A stretch of DNA of 64,000 nt from Lithospermum erythrorhizon (taxonomy: Eukaryota; Streptophyta; Magnoliopsida; Boraginales; Boraginaceae): positions 1 through 64,000 of the forward strand of contig JADFUC010000624.1 of NCBI GenBank assembly GCA_019722365.1. The letters run 5' to 3'. The position numbers were made by a program, and so were the translations under genes. The stretch's first letter is position 1; each line of letters opens with the position of its first letter. The notes under the pieces are model-generated. The model did not search any database. It was given only the letters and a program-made list of their open reading frames with translations, and was not told the DNA's origin. This document shows, one piece after another, positions 35,061 to 47,633 of the stretch.

Positions 35061-37800
35061 TGGAATACACGAAGTCGAGTATATAACTCACTCTAGTTTA
35101 CCTTCTAGATGATCATCAAGTGCAGAAAACGGTTTCCCATTATATGAACATATAGTTTATTATTTCTAACTAACCTGTGAAACAATAAATGACTATACGA
35201 ATGAATTACGCACTCACATATCAGATTTTAACAATCGATTGTAAAACAAGCACTGACTTGTTCCATCAATTATTTAACTTTATTCTAGAAAGTAAACTAA
35301 TCCAGCTCCCACCGAACCCTTGTACGTTTCAGCTTTTCTCCTTCGGTGAAACTGTAAAACCTCCTTGGATTTAATCAAAAGAATACATCACTCGAGACGC
35401 CGCTTCAAGTCCCACGCTGAACCTTTTAAGCTTCAGATAAACCCTTAGATCTTTAAGACACGAACCCGGAAGGTAATGATCACAATCATATCATAACCCG
35501 CATTACTTACAAGTAGGCTTTACATCCATTTGCTCGGTTCCTCAACCATGAAATCACACACAAGATTATCCCATGAGTAATATACATAGTTACGCTGGCA
35601 GAAGCGGGTTTTAAGCCTTTTGCTCTGGGAAAACCTGACACTACCATCCGGGTCCGCCTCAAATACCCACTCGGGGCTAAGCTGTGAATAAGGACAAAAC
35701 CTCGCTTTTTGGTATATGTAAAGACTATTTGTGTTTTATGGCAGTTTTAAGAACATTTTCGTATTAACTAATCGGGTGTATTTTACAACACAATCAAGTG
35801 TGTTAAAACACATCTATCTTATTAAATGCATATTCTTTTAATAACAATACCAATAATACAAATCGAGCTGGGTAACGGCCGTAATACCCAGTTCAAGTTT
35901 CCTAGTTTATCCTATATATTATACTTTCACTAGTCATTAGAATTCAATTACTGGGCTAATGTTGTTCCACATAGACAACTATCCGGCTACTATTCTCATA
36001 TTCAAGTTCTGCAGGTGACCAACAACTAATCCATTCCCTCGTAACTATGGTTACCTCTATTCTCTCGTGGTTACTACAAAGCGATTCTAATCTCAAGGTG
36101 GAATACCCTTAAGAAACCCCACACCCCTATTATAGAAATTGTAAGCAGGCCAGCGGTCGTAATGTACAACACATGATCCTAACATGGCATACGTGAATCA
36201 TATTACTATGCAATAATCAAATTACCATGTGGTTAGATTTCAAACCACTCAATCACGCTGGTATCCTTAATTACGGAACGGACCTCTAAACGAGTAGTCA
36301 AGCCACACAAGAGAATCTCTGGCTCATCATGTATTTTAATATAGATTTTATTCGACCTCAAGCTTCATAACCTTCAATATAGCTTAACAAGCAAATATCA
36401 TCTGCTTTCTTTATATTTCATGGATTCATTATACAAAGAGCTAATACCAATATACATTTTGGGCTAGTTGTGGGTTTAGGAATTCTCTTAGTAGCCTAAT
36501 GTCCAAAGATATGTGTAGTTATGCCTCCACTAACCTTTAAGGAACCTCAAGTTGTTCATCTACTCTTGACCCTTTGATTTTAATCAAAATATCACATCAA
36601 GATTTGAACTCCATTATGTTTCTGTCTCAATTTTGCAACTCGATACCGATAATACAATCGCTCTTTCTTGTTCTCGCTTGAGATGTAAGCTTCCAATAAC
36701 AATGTCCAGATACATCATCAATCGATCATTACTTAGAACATTTTTTGATTACTACTTAAACATGTTTGCCATAAATACAGTTACTGGTAATCAATAAGGA
36801 ACGAAGCTTGAAATGTATATAAGTATAATAACTTTAACGTATCGATTCAACTTGGTCGAAAACCAAATGTTTGATTCATTTAAGGGCTCAGAGCGCTGGA
36901 AGATGGAGAAGGATTTGGTAATAAGTTTGAAAGAGTAATCAAGGATGGTTACCGTAATACCCGAATCGCAAAAATGCGGTATGCCATACAATAAGTGCTA
37001 CAAGGTATGCCATGTGATATGTTTGATAAGATTTGATTGTACCACTCATATCATCAAGATGCATTCTTTTTCGGAAGCCTGCCTCATAAGAACTCTAATG
37101 TTAAGCGGCTGACTGGGTACTCTCAGATGATACACCTTAATCGAAGTTTCCTCACTGAAGACGCTGGAAATGGTGACAAAACGGGCCGGGAGCACCCCGC
37201 GTTCGCGGAGGCTAGTCCATCAGTCTGACAACGCGACCGACCCTAAGGCCGTCATGCTATGTGCTATCGGGATTATGACCATTTTTTATGTAATTGAAAA
37301 TGTCGTTGGTACGGCAAGTCGAGAAGTTTAAGGAAAGTTGGACTAAGACAAGTTCTAACCATATTTAATAAGCTGCAAGTGCCATCAATGAAGATATTAA
37401 CTCCTTTTTCGTGGCCTCTTCTTATAATTAATTTGCCACTGGAATCTTCCAAGACAAACCACCTGCCGGTGAATACCTTTCACCGCCTTTTGTGAACAGT
37501 TGTTCTCCTTCCACCAGCTTGCAAAGACTTCGATACCAACATTACCCTTTATAGTAAGAACCTATCTCTGGTTGCTATTTGTCAATAACACACAATCTAA
37601 AAGAGGATCTCAAGGATTCAAATCGAAGCAGTATCCAAAGATTTAGTGATCAACAAGTTATTTTTCCGACTTATGTTCTAAAGTGATTACTTTATCTTCA
37701 ACAAGTTCTCTGATTTAAGTGATGTCTTCTATTCATGTGTTTGATTTTTGCTCTCATCAAGACCAATTTCCTGGATACGCATCATGACTCATGCTCGTTA
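35061..37800. other. Element-derived sequence, no gene recognised
   Basis: Stops are dense in all frames. The piece at about 36660-36890 matches 59885-60020 plus 61224-61260 (shared GGTAATCAATAAGGAA and AACCAAATGTTTGATTCATTTA), so it is another copy of the host repeat at 60 kb, without the nested LTR. 37037-37228 is a 63-codon frame with no recognised motif. Confidence 0.45.
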
Positions 37801-37809
37801 CAAGCATAA

Positions 37810-39115
37810 CGTCATAAACACCTCGATGACATTTGTATTCTAAGTGACCGGCTTCATCCACGCAGCCGTAAAATTAATACCAAAATGTACATGTATTCGC
37901 TTCGGCCATGGACGTGAACCGAGTTCCCCGCTTCTCTCGAACTGGAGACTAGATTGCTCCCCGCAAGCAAGGCATCCACCGATGCTCTTTCTACCTTCCT
38001 CGCATTTCCAACCCAAGAAGATCACAAAATCCCACCAGCAGCATTTCAGGTCAAACGTATGTAGTTAATTTATATCCACAACCTATCTTTCACATATTTG
38101 ATAATCCTTGACTCATTCAAGTGACTCTCCTTGATCCGCTTGAAATCACATACCCCTCACGGTGAGTATGCAATATTCCACTTTACTCTGCTGTAATGAT
38201 GTAAGACATCCTATCATACTTCAGAGTTATTAACGCCAACCGAACCGCCATCAACACCTTTTACCAACTTTTGATATGCGTAGTCGCCGGAGTCCTTTAG
38301 ACTTAGTATTCTCTGTCCAAACTTTACTAAATTCCTAGCATATTTCGACGAGAGATAAATATGATATCCTTCATTTGGTTTGATTTGAAATCCCGGAAAG
38401 TAGTCAACTCTCACCTACCATGCTCATCTGAACTCAGCCTTCATCCTGCTAGGACAAACCGCTGTACTACTGGTCAAACATTCCACCAAATAATATGTCA
38501 TCAACATAATTGTGCCACTATCGCTGAGTCATCATACTTGACGAAGAGAGTTTTATCTGCCTCCACCGAGTAGCTTCTACCAACAAGAATCATAGTCTCT
38601 TTATACTGCCTTGAGCCATTGAAACCATATAAAAACCTTCAACCTATACACAAGCCAGGGACAACTACTATCAACAAGCCTCCCTCGACTCCGGCCTTTC
38701 AACATACACTTCCTTTGACTACACAATTAAGAAATGCACTATTGACATCCATCTGATATAATTTGAACTTCCTCAAGCATGCCAAACTAAGTAGAAGCCT
38801 TATAGCCTCCAATCTGGCTACCGGAGCAAATGTTTCTTCAAAATCAACACCTTCAACCTGTGAGTATCCTTGTGCGACTAACCTTGCCTTGTTTCTAGTG
38901 ACAATCCCAAGTTCATCCGACTTATTTTTAAATATCCACTTGGTTTCTATGACATTGTGATCTTTGGGTCCGCACGAAGTTTCAAACGCCATTCCTTTGA
39001 AACCTAAGTAGCTCTTCCTCGCATGGCAATTATCCAGTGTTCATCTTTAAGTGCTTCATCCATATGGCTTTGGGCTCCACTTGATACGAATAGCTTTCTC
39101 TACAAACAGTCCAAC
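37810..39115 (-). pseudogene. Ty1/copia pol remnant (reverse transcriptase and RNase H)
   Basis: On the minus strand, in several frames, the order is that of copia pol. An N-terminal reverse-transcriptase segment ([12 protein letters not shown]) lies near 39060. Next is 38992-38699, with [24 protein letters not shown] and [10 protein letters not shown], which carries the first catalytic Asp. YVDDILFGG lies at about 38508-38482, followed by a LxxFxG(L/F)QIK-like segment at 38414-38300. An RNase H region with GRKSIGGC lies at 38025-37840. Frameshifts and stops separate these parts, so it is dead. In life this enzyme copies the element RNA into DNA in the cytoplasmic particle. Gag and integrase were not found nearby. 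The only LTR in the same orientation is 4 kb away. Confidence 0.85.
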
Positions 39116-39297
39116 ATTTTTCCTGGGGAATCAACAAGTTCCTTCTTTTCTTTGTTATGATTCCTTTGATCAAGTCAATTAATTATATCATATATCAATT
39201 AAAACATATCAACTAGCAATTTCTAGTTGATATCAAACTGTATCTAAACATATAAATAATTTATATCTCATAATTATGTAATTATAAACTCGAAGTA

Positions 39298-39312
39298 GGC
39301 TCTTGATGCCAC
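39298..39312 (-). other. Primer-binding-site-like word
   Basis: The minus strand reads TGGCATCAAGAGCC after ..GACAGG. It resembles the initiator-tRNA-Met primer-binding site used by many plant copia elements (TGGTATCAGAGC), with one substitution and one extra base. It lies just upstream of the pol remnant, as expected for a 5' end, but most of gag-integrase would then be deleted, and the sequence above it does not clearly match the LTR at 32824-33779. Confidence 0.3.
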
Positions 39313-39319
39313 CTGTCAT

Positions 39320-40915
39320 GCTTACTGATTAAAGTAACATCAAATATATTATGTGATCCGAATGTCAGAACTCTATAAGATTATAAAACTAGTAATTGAA
39401 CTGTAGACATGTCATATCTTACATCTTCAAGCACTACGAAGCTGTGTTCCTTTTTGAAGCCCATCAACACATTATAAAACAGGATGTAAAAGATCCATCA
39501 AGATTTGCTTACCAATACTTTTTGGTATAGTAGCGTATCAAGAATAAGTTCATCCATTTCTAGAGTGAAAATAAATTTCTCTCCTTGAGCAGCATTTTTA
39601 GGAGGTATAGCTACACCAATAAAATAATTAAAAATGACATATACAGTATTCATGATTCAAATAATTCTTGGATTATTTGTGATTGCATATGAAAATGTCA
39701 AGAGCACATAAAATATATAATAGACAACATGGGATAATCAAAATTTCAAATAATCATAAGCACGAAAAGAACTTGCAATGGGCAATAACAACTAGCTAGA
39801 AAGACTTAAAACAAGAATCTGTTAAATATAATACTTTGCTAATAGTAGACAACATGGGGATAATTCGAATCTGCTGCATTATAGTTTTGTCACATCAGTA
39901 CCGTGAATCAATCTCTTGGGTATCAGTTCTCTCAGCACTATCTACTTCATATCATTAAGTTCATTATACGCACTCCTTTTGTCTCCAAACTATCATAGGA
40001 AGATAGTTCACGATCCACCTCTCTAAGATATTTTCATCAAGATCTACACCATCGCAACATGATAACCTGAAGCTACAGATAGATCTTCTCAAACGCAAGA
40101 TTTATTATACCAACTATCACAACACTTGATTGATGATAAGTCCGATGTGACAAAGAAAACATAAATAAATAATGCACGTAAAAAGACACAAAGCATTGGT
40201 GAACGCTAGCTCGGGTTCCAACGTGAACACCTAGGTCCGGTGAGGCTCCACCTTCATGAAAGGAAATCCACTATAGTAGATGTTACGTATAAGAATTCCA
40301 CTTCAAAGCCCCCCGAATGCTCCTATCCTACTACCTATGAACTCTTACTTACGCCTCCCCCAAATATGAAATCCTCTTCACTTTCAAATAACACAAGATC
40401 CCCTCGTTGATTTACAATGTGATACTATTCTGCTTTGTGAAATCATATTCACTCTTACAAACCATACAAACTACATCACTAATATTTTCTCAGATGACAT
40501 TCAAGATATAGTTTCGACACATTCAAAAGAAACTATGAAATGCAAATGATATAGCCCTCGCTTCTCACACCTCATGGACGAGCCTTACCGCACATATCTT
40601 GAATAGACGCATATTAGTCTCTTCTTTTATATAGATAGTCGAGAACTTTTGTTCTCTCTCAAGAAAATCTTTAATTGGAATATATAAGGAAAGATCTTCA
40701 ATCTTCATGCTTGGGAATACTCTAAGTCATTACCATATAGTCTTAATGCTTGGAAAATACTCCAAGTCATTACCATATAGTAGGATGAAAATATTACACT
40801 CAAATATTACCAAATCTTGTCTAGAATCTAGAAATATATTGATCTCTGATATGCACCAAGAAATAGCTACTGTCAATCCAACTATTGTTAAATTTCAGCT
40901 AACACTGTCACGCTT
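39320..40915. other. Intergenic or element-derived DNA, no gene recognised
   Basis: AT-rich, with many stops. A local duplication at 40705-40795 repeats GCTTGG(G/A)AATACTC(T/C)AAGTCATTACCATATAGT twice (about 35 bp). No coding motif. Confidence 0.45.
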
Positions 40916-40924
40916 TGCCAAACT

Positions 40925-42830
40925 TCAAAAATAGCCAGCCAATTAAATACTAAGAATGGCACAACACACTAATATAATCCTTGTATGTGTGTTCACATCA
41001 TAATGTGGTTCATTACTTGACATAATTGGGAATCATTTTTTTACTACACCAAAAGTTCTCTCAATAACATTTCTAATGAAAAATGTCGCAAGTTAAATCA
41101 GCTCCCGAAGACTCTTTGGTAGATTTTGTGAATATTCATTCAGATGATACCGTTTCTCCAATTTATAAGGCGGTAGAATCATTTATCACAGGAAATCCCA
41201 CATCTCCTAGATAGTATTTTCCTATGAAAAACTTGAAATATTAGTTTTATGTTAAATATTTATGTAAATTAGATTTTCAATTTTATAAGAGAAGTACCTC
41301 TAGGAATTTTAAGGCCATATGTTCTTTTTAGTGCATTTTTTAATATGCGAGCATCATATGTTGTTCCTTCCAACCGCCTAAGCATTTGTACAGAAATTTA
41401 AATCAAATGTACAAGTTGCCAAAATATTTTGTGAAGTGTAATATTTTCTTCCACGATATTTAGGAGCATCCGACAAAGAAACTTTTACTCGAACATGGTG
41501 TTGGTGTTTCTAATATATAAATAATATTCTAATAATACAATGGATATGAATCCCATGATCACTATCAATAGATACCAATAATTAAAGAGACGTAAATATA
41601 TGTACCATTCTTCTAAAAATAATCGAAAAGTCGCAGCTGAATAATATGACGAAGACCCCACCTCAAGATCCAAAAAACGTAACGCTTCTAAGCATCAAGC
41701 TCACCACCAACGAAATAACAAGCCTCCTGGGAGTTTTAATAGAACTCCTCAAAAATATTTAACTATGGGGACGAGGTTAGGCGTAAAAAATCCAAAGCAT
41801 TTTTACACCTACTAGTCGACCAAATGTAGTGGAAAAGAGAGCAGTTTTTTGCTCAATAAAAGCCAATACTAAAAAAGTCGAATGAAAGAAATAATTCATC
41901 AAACGGTGTTTCCCAGCCCTTTATATATGCTATGAACATTCTTTGAATGATATCCCTTAAGTGAGGTGGAAATATTCTAGAATGTCTCAAGGATAAACCC
42001 ATTGTACTGTGGAGTAAGTGTTCTGGAACTCTTCCTCTTTCTCTCGCGATCCGCCTCACAGCGATCTGCCTGAACCTCCTTCCTCGCTTGGGCGCCTCAT
42101 TCGGTGAGATTTCGATTTCTCGAACTCGCCCCATTATTTTCATATCAAGTACATTTTAACCTTTAAGTTTATAATCACATTATAATCCTCGATTGCTTGT
42201 AATGACAGTGTGACCTCTAGGCCGATCGACAAAGGCTATATATTAATAAATGTTAACCGAACATTATAACTTAATATAATGATAATGAGCCGACCCTAAG
42301 AAGCCCATCATAACCCCTCTACATACATCAGTATTCAGACATGAACATTGGTCATACAATCAACCTACGTGCATAAAATTAACTTAAACGAAGAACCTGG
42401 TCAGACAATCTAATCGTTTCAACTAACATCATTTCAAATATATCATATTTCTAACACATGGGTTCCCAAGAATCATAAAGTTATGTTTCATTATTAATAT
42501 GAGTAATAAAAAGAATTAATTTAAATGAAAGTTAACTAACCACCTATAATATTAACCTTAAAAATAATGCGTAGGTTCGATTATCTTCAATTTCTTGAGT
42601 CGATTTGAGCCATCGATTGTCTAATGAACATTTCCTCAAATTCTCACATAACACTTAAGACATTGTGAATGTGACGACTTATAAACTTCTCCAGACCTTC
42701 CATAAACTCGTTGAACTGCTCTATTTGTTGGCTTATGCCCCATAATAAACAAAAACATATCAACTTGCTCTTCAAGATTTAAAAATCTAGTCGAAAGCAC
42801 AAACAATTTAATAAGCATAACATGAAATTC
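40925..42830 (-). pseudogene. PIF/Harbinger transposase remnant (HARBI1-like)
   Basis: Minus strand. At 42818-42640 a helix-turn-helix-like N-terminus includes LEEQVDMFLFIMGH and a following SGEVYKS. At about 41490-41400 comes HVRVKVS then DAPKYRGRKYYTSQNILA; at 41380-41298, RRLEGTTYDARILKNAL. After an apparently intact 68-bp GT-AG intron (41296-41229) comes GKYYLGDVGFP, with the second catalytic Asp, then PYKLEKRYHLNEY and IRNVIERTFGVVKK with the catalytic Glu at about 41090-41045. Stops and frameshifts occur and the first catalytic Asp region (LDGTH) is lost. The family excises and inserts DNA at TTA/TNA sites. The region 41840-42600 may be an intron or an insertion and holds a 96-codon frame with no known motif. 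Terminal inverted repeats were not found. Confidence 0.8.
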
Positions 42831-43613
42831 CTCTGTGAAATGAGTAAATTTAATCTCACCTCATACCTAATCATATATTCCTAGATAGAATTCTATTAGT
42901 CATGATTTCTCCTACAAAATTTTAGTTTTCTAGATTCTATGATATCATCATCATCTTCTTTCATCACTTAACACACTATCGATATTCACGATCCGCAAAA
43001 CGGTTATCACGTTAATAAACAATTCACTGAATAGTAATTAAAATATTATTATCATTCATCTATCAACAAAAAAATAATAAAATCCATCATCGTAATCACA
43101 TGAATACATATTAATTATTTTATATATTTATTTCACTCCATTCTCTATTAGATTATCCTCGCTTTCGAGAAATAAATAATTGAAGCTAACGTAATCTCAA
43201 AAGTAGCCTATTTTCCTGAATTTAGTTTTTTAAACTCAAACAAAGTGAAATCTTTTGGTATATTCATCAATTTGCCCAGATTCTCCTCAAACAAACATAC
43301 TCATAATTAATTTTAAATATTTTCCTTTTCCTAATTCAGCCCTATCCAAACATAGCAATTTACTAATCTATATTAACTTGATAATTTTGATTTAAAATAA
43401 AAATTTATGGATTAATCAATTTTCTAACATATCCCTAATAGTTAGAAGTTGAGATCGATTTCGGCCTCGCTTGTACGCAAACGCAGCTTGTTTTATTTGT
43501 TGAAGATGTAGACTCCATTATCGGGCTTCTATCACTGCATATTTCTGGTATTTCTGCCCTTTTATCTATTATTAACAATTTTAACCTAAATTAGCCATAT
43601 TTTATTATTCTCA
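42831..43613. other. AT-rich DNA upstream of the F-box pseudogene
   Basis: No coding motif. It would hold the promoter of the 43614 F-box copy; no clear core element can be assigned. Confidence 0.4.
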
Positions 43614-44722
43614 ATGTCTACGAATATACCACCGGAAGATATCATTTTGCAGATACTACTAAGCCTACCTGTAAAATCACTCCTCCGTTTTCGCAGCGTC
43701 TGCAAATCATTTCTTAATTTGATATCCCACCCTCATTTTATCCTCAATTATCGAAATAAAGCGTTGATTAAATCTGAAAACCAGCCCAATTATATTGTAA
43801 GTGGGCAAGTATATGTTTATGAGTTGAATGTGAATGGTGTGAATGAGCTCCGGGTCCCGTGTGACCGAGTTACCAATGTGGTAGGGGTGTGTAATGGCAT
43901 TGTTTGCTTGGAGTCTAATTCGAGTGTGTAATACTAAGGGAACCTTCACTAGGGCTGCTTTTAAGGAACTATATTAAGCCCCGAGTTTGGAATGTGATAA
44001 TGCCACTTGTCGAGGGAACTGAAGATAGGGTATGTATCGGGAGAAGCTCTTATGGTTTCGGGTTACATGCCAACGGGGCTGATTATATCTGTTTGGCGGT
44101 TTATTGCAGGAGGTGGGATTTAACGCTTCATTCTGTCGTGAGAGTGTATTCTAGTAGGACTGATTCGTGGAAAGTATTGGAAGGCGATTTCTGTTTTCAG
44201 ATGACTGAGTATAAGAATTGTGCTGTCGTTAAAGGGGTGCCTTATTGGACTGCCATTGTGCGGAAACTAGAGGATGATGAGGAACTTAGTGAGGTTTTTC
44301 TCTGGTTTGATGCAAGACACGAGATGTTTAAGGTGGTGGAGTATCCTGAAGTTGCTTTCAAGAGAGGAAATCGTGCTTACTTTATGGAGTGCGATGATCG
44401 TCTTGTTTCACTCACGTATTGTCCTGGAGAGCAGTGTGATCAACTTGTTGATGTTTGGGTTTTGGATGATGGTGAGTGTTGGAGCAAGAAACACACAGTC
44501 GGACCAATCTTGGTAGAGATCGAAAGGTTGGTGGGATGTACAAGAGATGGGGACATTCTAGGATTGGATACAAAACGAGGTCTGTTTTTGTTTCTCTCTA
44601 GAAATAAAGAAATTCGCTATATTCACACTGATGATGGGAACTATGGGGATATTGATGTTCACAACTATTACGAGACTCTGACTTCTGTTGATGAGATGAA
44701 AAACATTGATGAAGAGGACTAA
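43614..44722 (+). pseudogene. F-box protein with F-box-associated region, frameshifted copy
   Basis: The 5' part (43614-43931) encodes an F-box at residues about 5-45 (PPEDIILQILLSLPVKSLLR, RSVCKSF) and runs to GVCNGIVCLESNSSV, then stops. The 3' part is open from before 43994 to 44722 and carries the F-box-associated region (YGFGLHANGADYICLAV, DSWKVLEGDF, KGVPYWTAIV, DVWVLDDGECWSKK). Between them, about 43927-43980, the text of the conserved NPxTR segment can be read only by changing frame; FTRAAFKEL is in a third frame. At least two, probably three, single-base changes are needed. It resembles the intact minus-strand F-box gene at 47634-48773. An active member would be an SCF substrate adaptor; this copy would give a truncated 105-residue product. 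Sequencing error is possible, but the ArfGAP exons show no such errors. Confidence 0.82.
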
Positions 44723-47633
44723 ATGAATGCGCCTAAGGTTCCTTTTTTCCCAATCCATGCTTATGGCCTGAATCTCGTATGTTTTCCCCTTTCAATTTTG
44801 TTGCCTGTCATTCGTATTTGTGATATGTGCAAGGAAGCATGTGCAAAAATAGATGATGGAATGAATTGATTCATACATAGTGTGATGCATTACATCAGTG
44901 TTTATGAACCAGATTCCTGTTTGTTCTTTACTTGCAATTCCCCTTTTTTGTGCTAGTAATTTTATGTTCAGGGAACCTTGTAATTACAGATGTTTGATAT
45001 TTGTAAATGATTACGAGTTTGAATAGAAATGTCTATAATGATACATCATGTAACCAAAAGTACTGCGAGCTTATGTTTGTATTATTGCTAAGATATTCCA
45101 ACTCCAGACCAACATCTTCCTTCTACTGTTTTAAATGCTCAGCCCTTTCTTTAGCATGGGCTCTCTCTTTTTATTAATGACCAAGAAGTTAATGTTGATT
45201 TGATCTCCCTCGTCGTTGTGAAGCTTATGTCATTGCTGAACTCATAGTTGAATAACTTATTACTCTTGAACGAGTCATTAGATTGATATTATATTACAAA
45301 CCTCAAAACATAAACATGGTCTTGTAGTATCAGTGTAAATCACTGCAAATTTAGGGGTCGGTTATTGTTAATTTTTTATTGCAGTGGTCAGAGGGAGTCT
45401 TGGCCCTGGTGGAAGTTGGTGCGGGTCCCTGGTGCTCGTATATCCTTGGGCTCCTTACCTTTGAAAACGAGAGACAGACTCCTGCATTGAACAAGTCCAT
45501 CCTCCATAATTTTTGCTTGTTCTGCACTACTAAGCACCACGCGACATCTCTTTATGCATTTGATTCTTCTATGGTTGGAAATAGTTTATTAATTGGTTGT
45601 TCCTGTCTATTTATCAATTGGTTGTTCCTGTTAGTCTCCTCTAGTGGAATGATGGCATGAAATACTAACAAATGCAAATGATATGAGGAAGCTTGGGGCT
45701 TCAATATTTATGTTGGTACTTGCTACAATAGCATATTGTATTTGGATGTGGAGGAATGACATACTTCACTATGGCAAAGATGCAGACGATAATTAATGCA
45801 TCGAGGGGTATCCCTCGAACATTATTCAAGAGGAAGCCGAGTCCAGCTTGGGGATTCAGTCTTAAAAGATGGTGTATTTTCTTTCAAAGCCTTCAAATTA
45901 TGCAAGTTACAAAAATAAAATGAAATGATAGAAATGCTTCTAATGTATTCGAATTCCATTTTGTTTACATTCGTTCTACTGGTGATGATGAGGAGCAGCA
46001 AATTTGAAGAGTGCAGTAAACATCATGTTCATAGTCTATTCAAAAAATTGTAAATCAAGCATCACATTGACAAGAAATTGAACATTTTGCTCTGGCAATT
46101 ATTAGGTTCCAATCTGACCACTAAAATGCACATTATTGAAAGAGCAATAATAAATCTGCAACATGAGATTCAACAATCAATTAATACAGCATCCTCACTG
46201 ACATCTAAAACATGTATCTCAAGGCCTAGCACTCTAGCAGCAGCAAAGGACAACTATAGCATAAGCAAGGTGACATTAGTAAATATGATACACGAAGGAA
46301 CATCAAGGAATGATACACTTGCAATATCCGAAGATATTTCTCGATACACTTGCAATATCAGTAAGACCATAAATTCAAGTATTACTGCAAATTCATTCAC
46401 AAAATCAAGTTCTAGGCACAACCTGTTACAAAAGTCATAATTTTCTCCTCTTCTTCATTAACAAACTAAGCTTCAGTATGTTAAACTGTTAGTTGTAGAC
46501 TGGTACGAGTGCTAGCTGAAATGACGTTATCTTCAGGGAAATTAGCAGAACACACGGGTTCCCAGAACCATAATAAGCTTTGATTAACAAGAAGTTGGCA
46601 TAACAGTTAAGATGAAGGTAACAGAAGTAGAACAACAAGCATCTGTAAACACACTTAAAAACAAAATACTGTATACTAATTCAACAAAATGAAAGATCAG
46701 CAGGAAGGCTCTCCCAAAATTAAAACCCTTTCTGTTCCCTCAAATTCAAACCTCCACTGTAGATTGTTTTCTGCTACCGATCACAGATAACGATTTGGAA
46801 TTTTTCATCCTTTGTTCAATCATTCAATAATTTGAGAGGATAGATTGGAAATCAACGAAATACTAGCCCAAGGACCAGGTGTAAACTAAACTGATGAAAT
46901 TTTCGTGATATTGCTTTCTACGACAAAGTCATTAACTTCCATCCGCAGCAAGTCCGTGGACATTTTACTTACTGCACAGAAAACGTGACCAATTAGAGTT
47001 CATAAGAACTGTATACAAGGCAGGCATGCTCAACCTAAAAAAAAGAAAACTCGTTTCATACTGACGAGGATAGGTGATACATAGACAATAGAAGAAACAA
47101 AAGAGAAAATTAGGTTTATTACTTAACACATGCTCATCAATCATGTACGACGAGTCGATGACAAATAATCAAATTTAGACCCAACTTTAGATTATTGAAG
47201 ATATTGTTCTTTGCTCATGGAAACATATCTAACCCAATTGAAGTTTTGTATCTACACAAAGACTTTATGTAACTTAATCTACCCAAAAAAGACGAACAAT
47301 GACATGATCAGTACAATATTTAAGAAGTGAAAACCTTCATGCTTAGGCTTCATGGTATGCTAACCCTAGTGGTTAAAGAGCACATGTCTAACTCCTTAAT
47401 CATTTGTAGGGATGTAGACGATGATGGAGCAATAAACAGGGATGTCAAGCCCTCTCTCCTCTCCCTAATCGATAGTTCCTCGACTAGGTTATATTTACCA
47501 CAACCAAAGAAATTGATAGTTCCAGAATTACCATCAGGGGGAATTCGTATCCAATCCTACACATGTTCAAGTGCACTCCAAAAAAATTGCAACTTCAGGA
47601 AAATCTAAATCTAATACTATATGGCAATGGAAT
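44723..47633. other. DNA between the convergent F-box copies
   Basis: Contains the 3' flanks of both copies. Frames at 45379-45660, 46078-46440 and 47327-47608 (93-120 codons) have low-complexity or Ser/Ile/Asn-rich products without domains, and I do not call them. Apart from a possible LINE scrap at 45660-45800 I see no element. Confidence 0.45.
45655..45800 (+). pseudogene. Possible LINE reverse-transcriptase C-terminal scrap
   Basis: The plus strand reads MRKLGASIFMLVLATIAYCI then WMWRNDILHYGK. This resembles the last conserved piece of plant LINE-type reverse transcriptases (the zinc-binding region ending in a YxIWxxRN motif). It is about 45 residues, with no other domain next to it. A chance match is possible. 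Confidence 0.35.

Noticed and set aside
38763..38960. 65-codon plus-strand frame
   Set aside because: Antisense shadow of the copia reverse-transcriptase segment.
44274..44516. 80-codon plus-strand frame
   Set aside because: Out-of-frame shadow of the 3' part of the F-box pseudogene.
46078..46440. 120-codon plus-strand frame between the F-box copies
   Set aside because: Ser/Ile/Asn/Thr-rich translation of AT-rich DNA, no domain, no splice or promoter context; length alone is not enough.
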